Positions 63,328 through 64,000 of a stretch of DNA of 64,000 bases are shown here, in pieces. The position numbers and the translations under genes were made by a program. The DNA is from Agromyces protaetiae (GTDB lineage: Bacteria > Actinomycetota > Actinomycetes > Actinomycetales > Microbacteriaceae), in the NCBI RefSeq assembly GCF_030866785.1, contig NZ_CP133018.1, forward strand, positions 744,001 through 808,000, given 5' to 3'. The notes beneath the pieces were generated by a model, which saw only the letters and a list, made by a program, of their open reading frames with translations, did no database searches and had not been told where the DNA came from. Within the stretch, counting starts at the first letter, position 1. Each line of letters begins with the position of its first letter.

Positions 63328-64000
63328 TCAACGCTCGGTGCGAGACGCGACCGGATCGACCGGCGCGACCGGATCGACCGGCGCGACCGGATCGACCGGC
63401 GCGACCGGTCGCAGCCGCGGCACCCAGCAGCGCACCACCGTGCGATAGCGGCGATAGTCCGCGCCGAACCGCGCGTCGAGATCGGACTCCTCGAGGGGGC
63501 GGACGACCCAGTTCCAGACGAGCGACCCGGCGATCGCGTACGCGACCACCAGCCACGACGACATGATCAGACCGACCGCGGCACCTTGGACGATGCCGGC
63601 CACCGCCATCGGGTTGCGCACGAATCGATACGGTCCGGCGATCACGAGCCGGTTCGGCATCGCGGCCGGAAGCGGGGTGCCGCCGCCCTTCGTCGACATC
63701 GCGGCCGCCGCCCAGATACCGAGCGCGCTCGCCGACACGAGCACGACGACGCCGGCCACGCGCAGCGCGGACGGGAACGCGAGCGCGAGTGCCCACCGCG
63801 TTTCGAGCGCCGCAATCGCGAGCGGGATGACCACGAGGAAGAGCCCCCAGAAGACTACGATCTGCGCGGCGGTCGCGATGACATGCGCGGATGCCTCGGC
63901 TCGCGCCTTCGCGGGCCGGAACCCGAACGGGCCGAGCAGGATCCACTCGCTCGGCAGCCGCCCGAGCAGCAGCAGGCACAGCGCGAGCGTCGAGCCGCAG
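63328..64000 (-). CDS. PEMT/isoprenylcysteine-methyltransferase-like membrane protein, partial
   Basis: The open frame continues to the right edge, so the N-terminus is outside the window. There are several membrane helices (CGSTLALCLLLLGRL; VVFWGLFLVVIPLAIAAL; LRVAGVVVLVSASALGIWAA), followed by the signature PYRFVRNPMAVAGIV, LEESDLDARFGADYRRYRTV of the phospholipid/isoprenylcysteine methyltransferase family, which uses S-adenosylmethionine. The C-terminus carries PVAPVDPVAPVDP repeats encoded by an 18-bp tandem repeat. Substrate unknown. Confidence 0.75.
   Translation of the reverse strand, partial: CGSTLALCLLLLGRLPSEWILLGPFGFRPAKARAEASAHVIATAAQIVVFWGLFLVVIPLAIAALETRWALALAFPSALRVAGVVVLVSASALGIWAAAAMSTKGGGTPLPAAMPNRLVIAGPYRFVRNPMAVAGIVQGAAVGLIMSSWLVVAYAIAGSLVWNWVVRPLEESDLDARFGADYRRYRTVVRCWVPRLRPVAPVDPVAPVDPVAPVDPVASRTER
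63347..63400. repeat. 18-bp tandem repeat in the methyltransferase-like gene
   Basis: Three exact copies of GCGACCGGATCGACCGGC plus a partial fourth. On the minus strand they encode repeated PVDPVA at the end of the protein. Confidence 0.9.

Overview
The window is high-GC (about 70%) actinobacterial chromosome. Protein types, codon use (third positions almost always G or C) and the recurrent word GGATGCC fit the family Microbacteriaceae (Agromyces/Microbacterium-like). I see no insertion sequence, phage gene, CRISPR array, tRNA or rRNA. Most genes are ordinary chromosomal genes with good Shine-Dalgarno sites and many ATGA/GTGA overlaps.

Layout. 1-5,700: 5'-part of an exported amidase-domain protein, an OmpR-type response regulator and its kinase, then a large wall-anchored protein with two penicillin-interacting serine hydrolase domains and a LAATG sorting signal. 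5,700-8,700: RidA, and a DHA2 drug exporter with its MarR regulator and operator. 8,740-10,100: rplJ-rplL with promoter, leader attenuator and terminators. 10,300-22,526: a LacI-controlled glycan locus. It holds a secreted DUF4185 protein, LacI, ROK kinase, phosphomannose-isomerase-like protein, CUT1 ABC importer, an unclassified (alpha/alpha)6 hydrolase and an SGNH esterase, with matching operators TTGGTAACGTTACCAA. 22,722-27,482: a second LacI and an alpha-glucoside-type CUT1 importer sharing operators of the form TGGAAYCGRTTCC. 27,561-40,611: ABC exporter, a DUF3105/DUF305 pair, an aberrant SDR, sugar porter, cbs-metB (transsulfuration), amino-acid permease, aldo/keto reductase and an MFS exporter.

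40,749-51,302: pentose block. A LacI regulator and a multiple-monosaccharide importer (mmsA-mmsB-chvE) share operators ATGTGAACGTNCACAT. They are followed by araD-araB-araA and a second LacI regulator, with two exactly inverted operators over the araDBA promoter. The importer brings in the pentose and AraA, AraB and AraD convert L-arabinose to xylulose 5-phosphate. 51,345-56,848: VOC protein, HhH-GPD glycosylase, a NarL-type two-component system, an acyltransferase that carries a similar upstream element, and an alpha/beta hydrolase. 57,274-61,195: nrdHIEF class Ib ribonucleotide reductase behind NrdR and DnaA boxes. 61,452-64,000: a rearranged stretch with an internally deleted alcohol dehydrogenase, a TMEM175-type channel fused in frame to a nucleoside deaminase, and a partial membrane methyltransferase.

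Non-coding structure is rich. Three 75-bp copies of an intergenic three-arm hairpin (6201, 10148, 22616) lie between C-tracts and G-tracts. Other hairpins and short direct repeats sit at gene ends, and in-frame minisatellites occur inside araB and in the last gene. The strongest candidate for an undescribed system is the glycan locus at 10,300-22,526.
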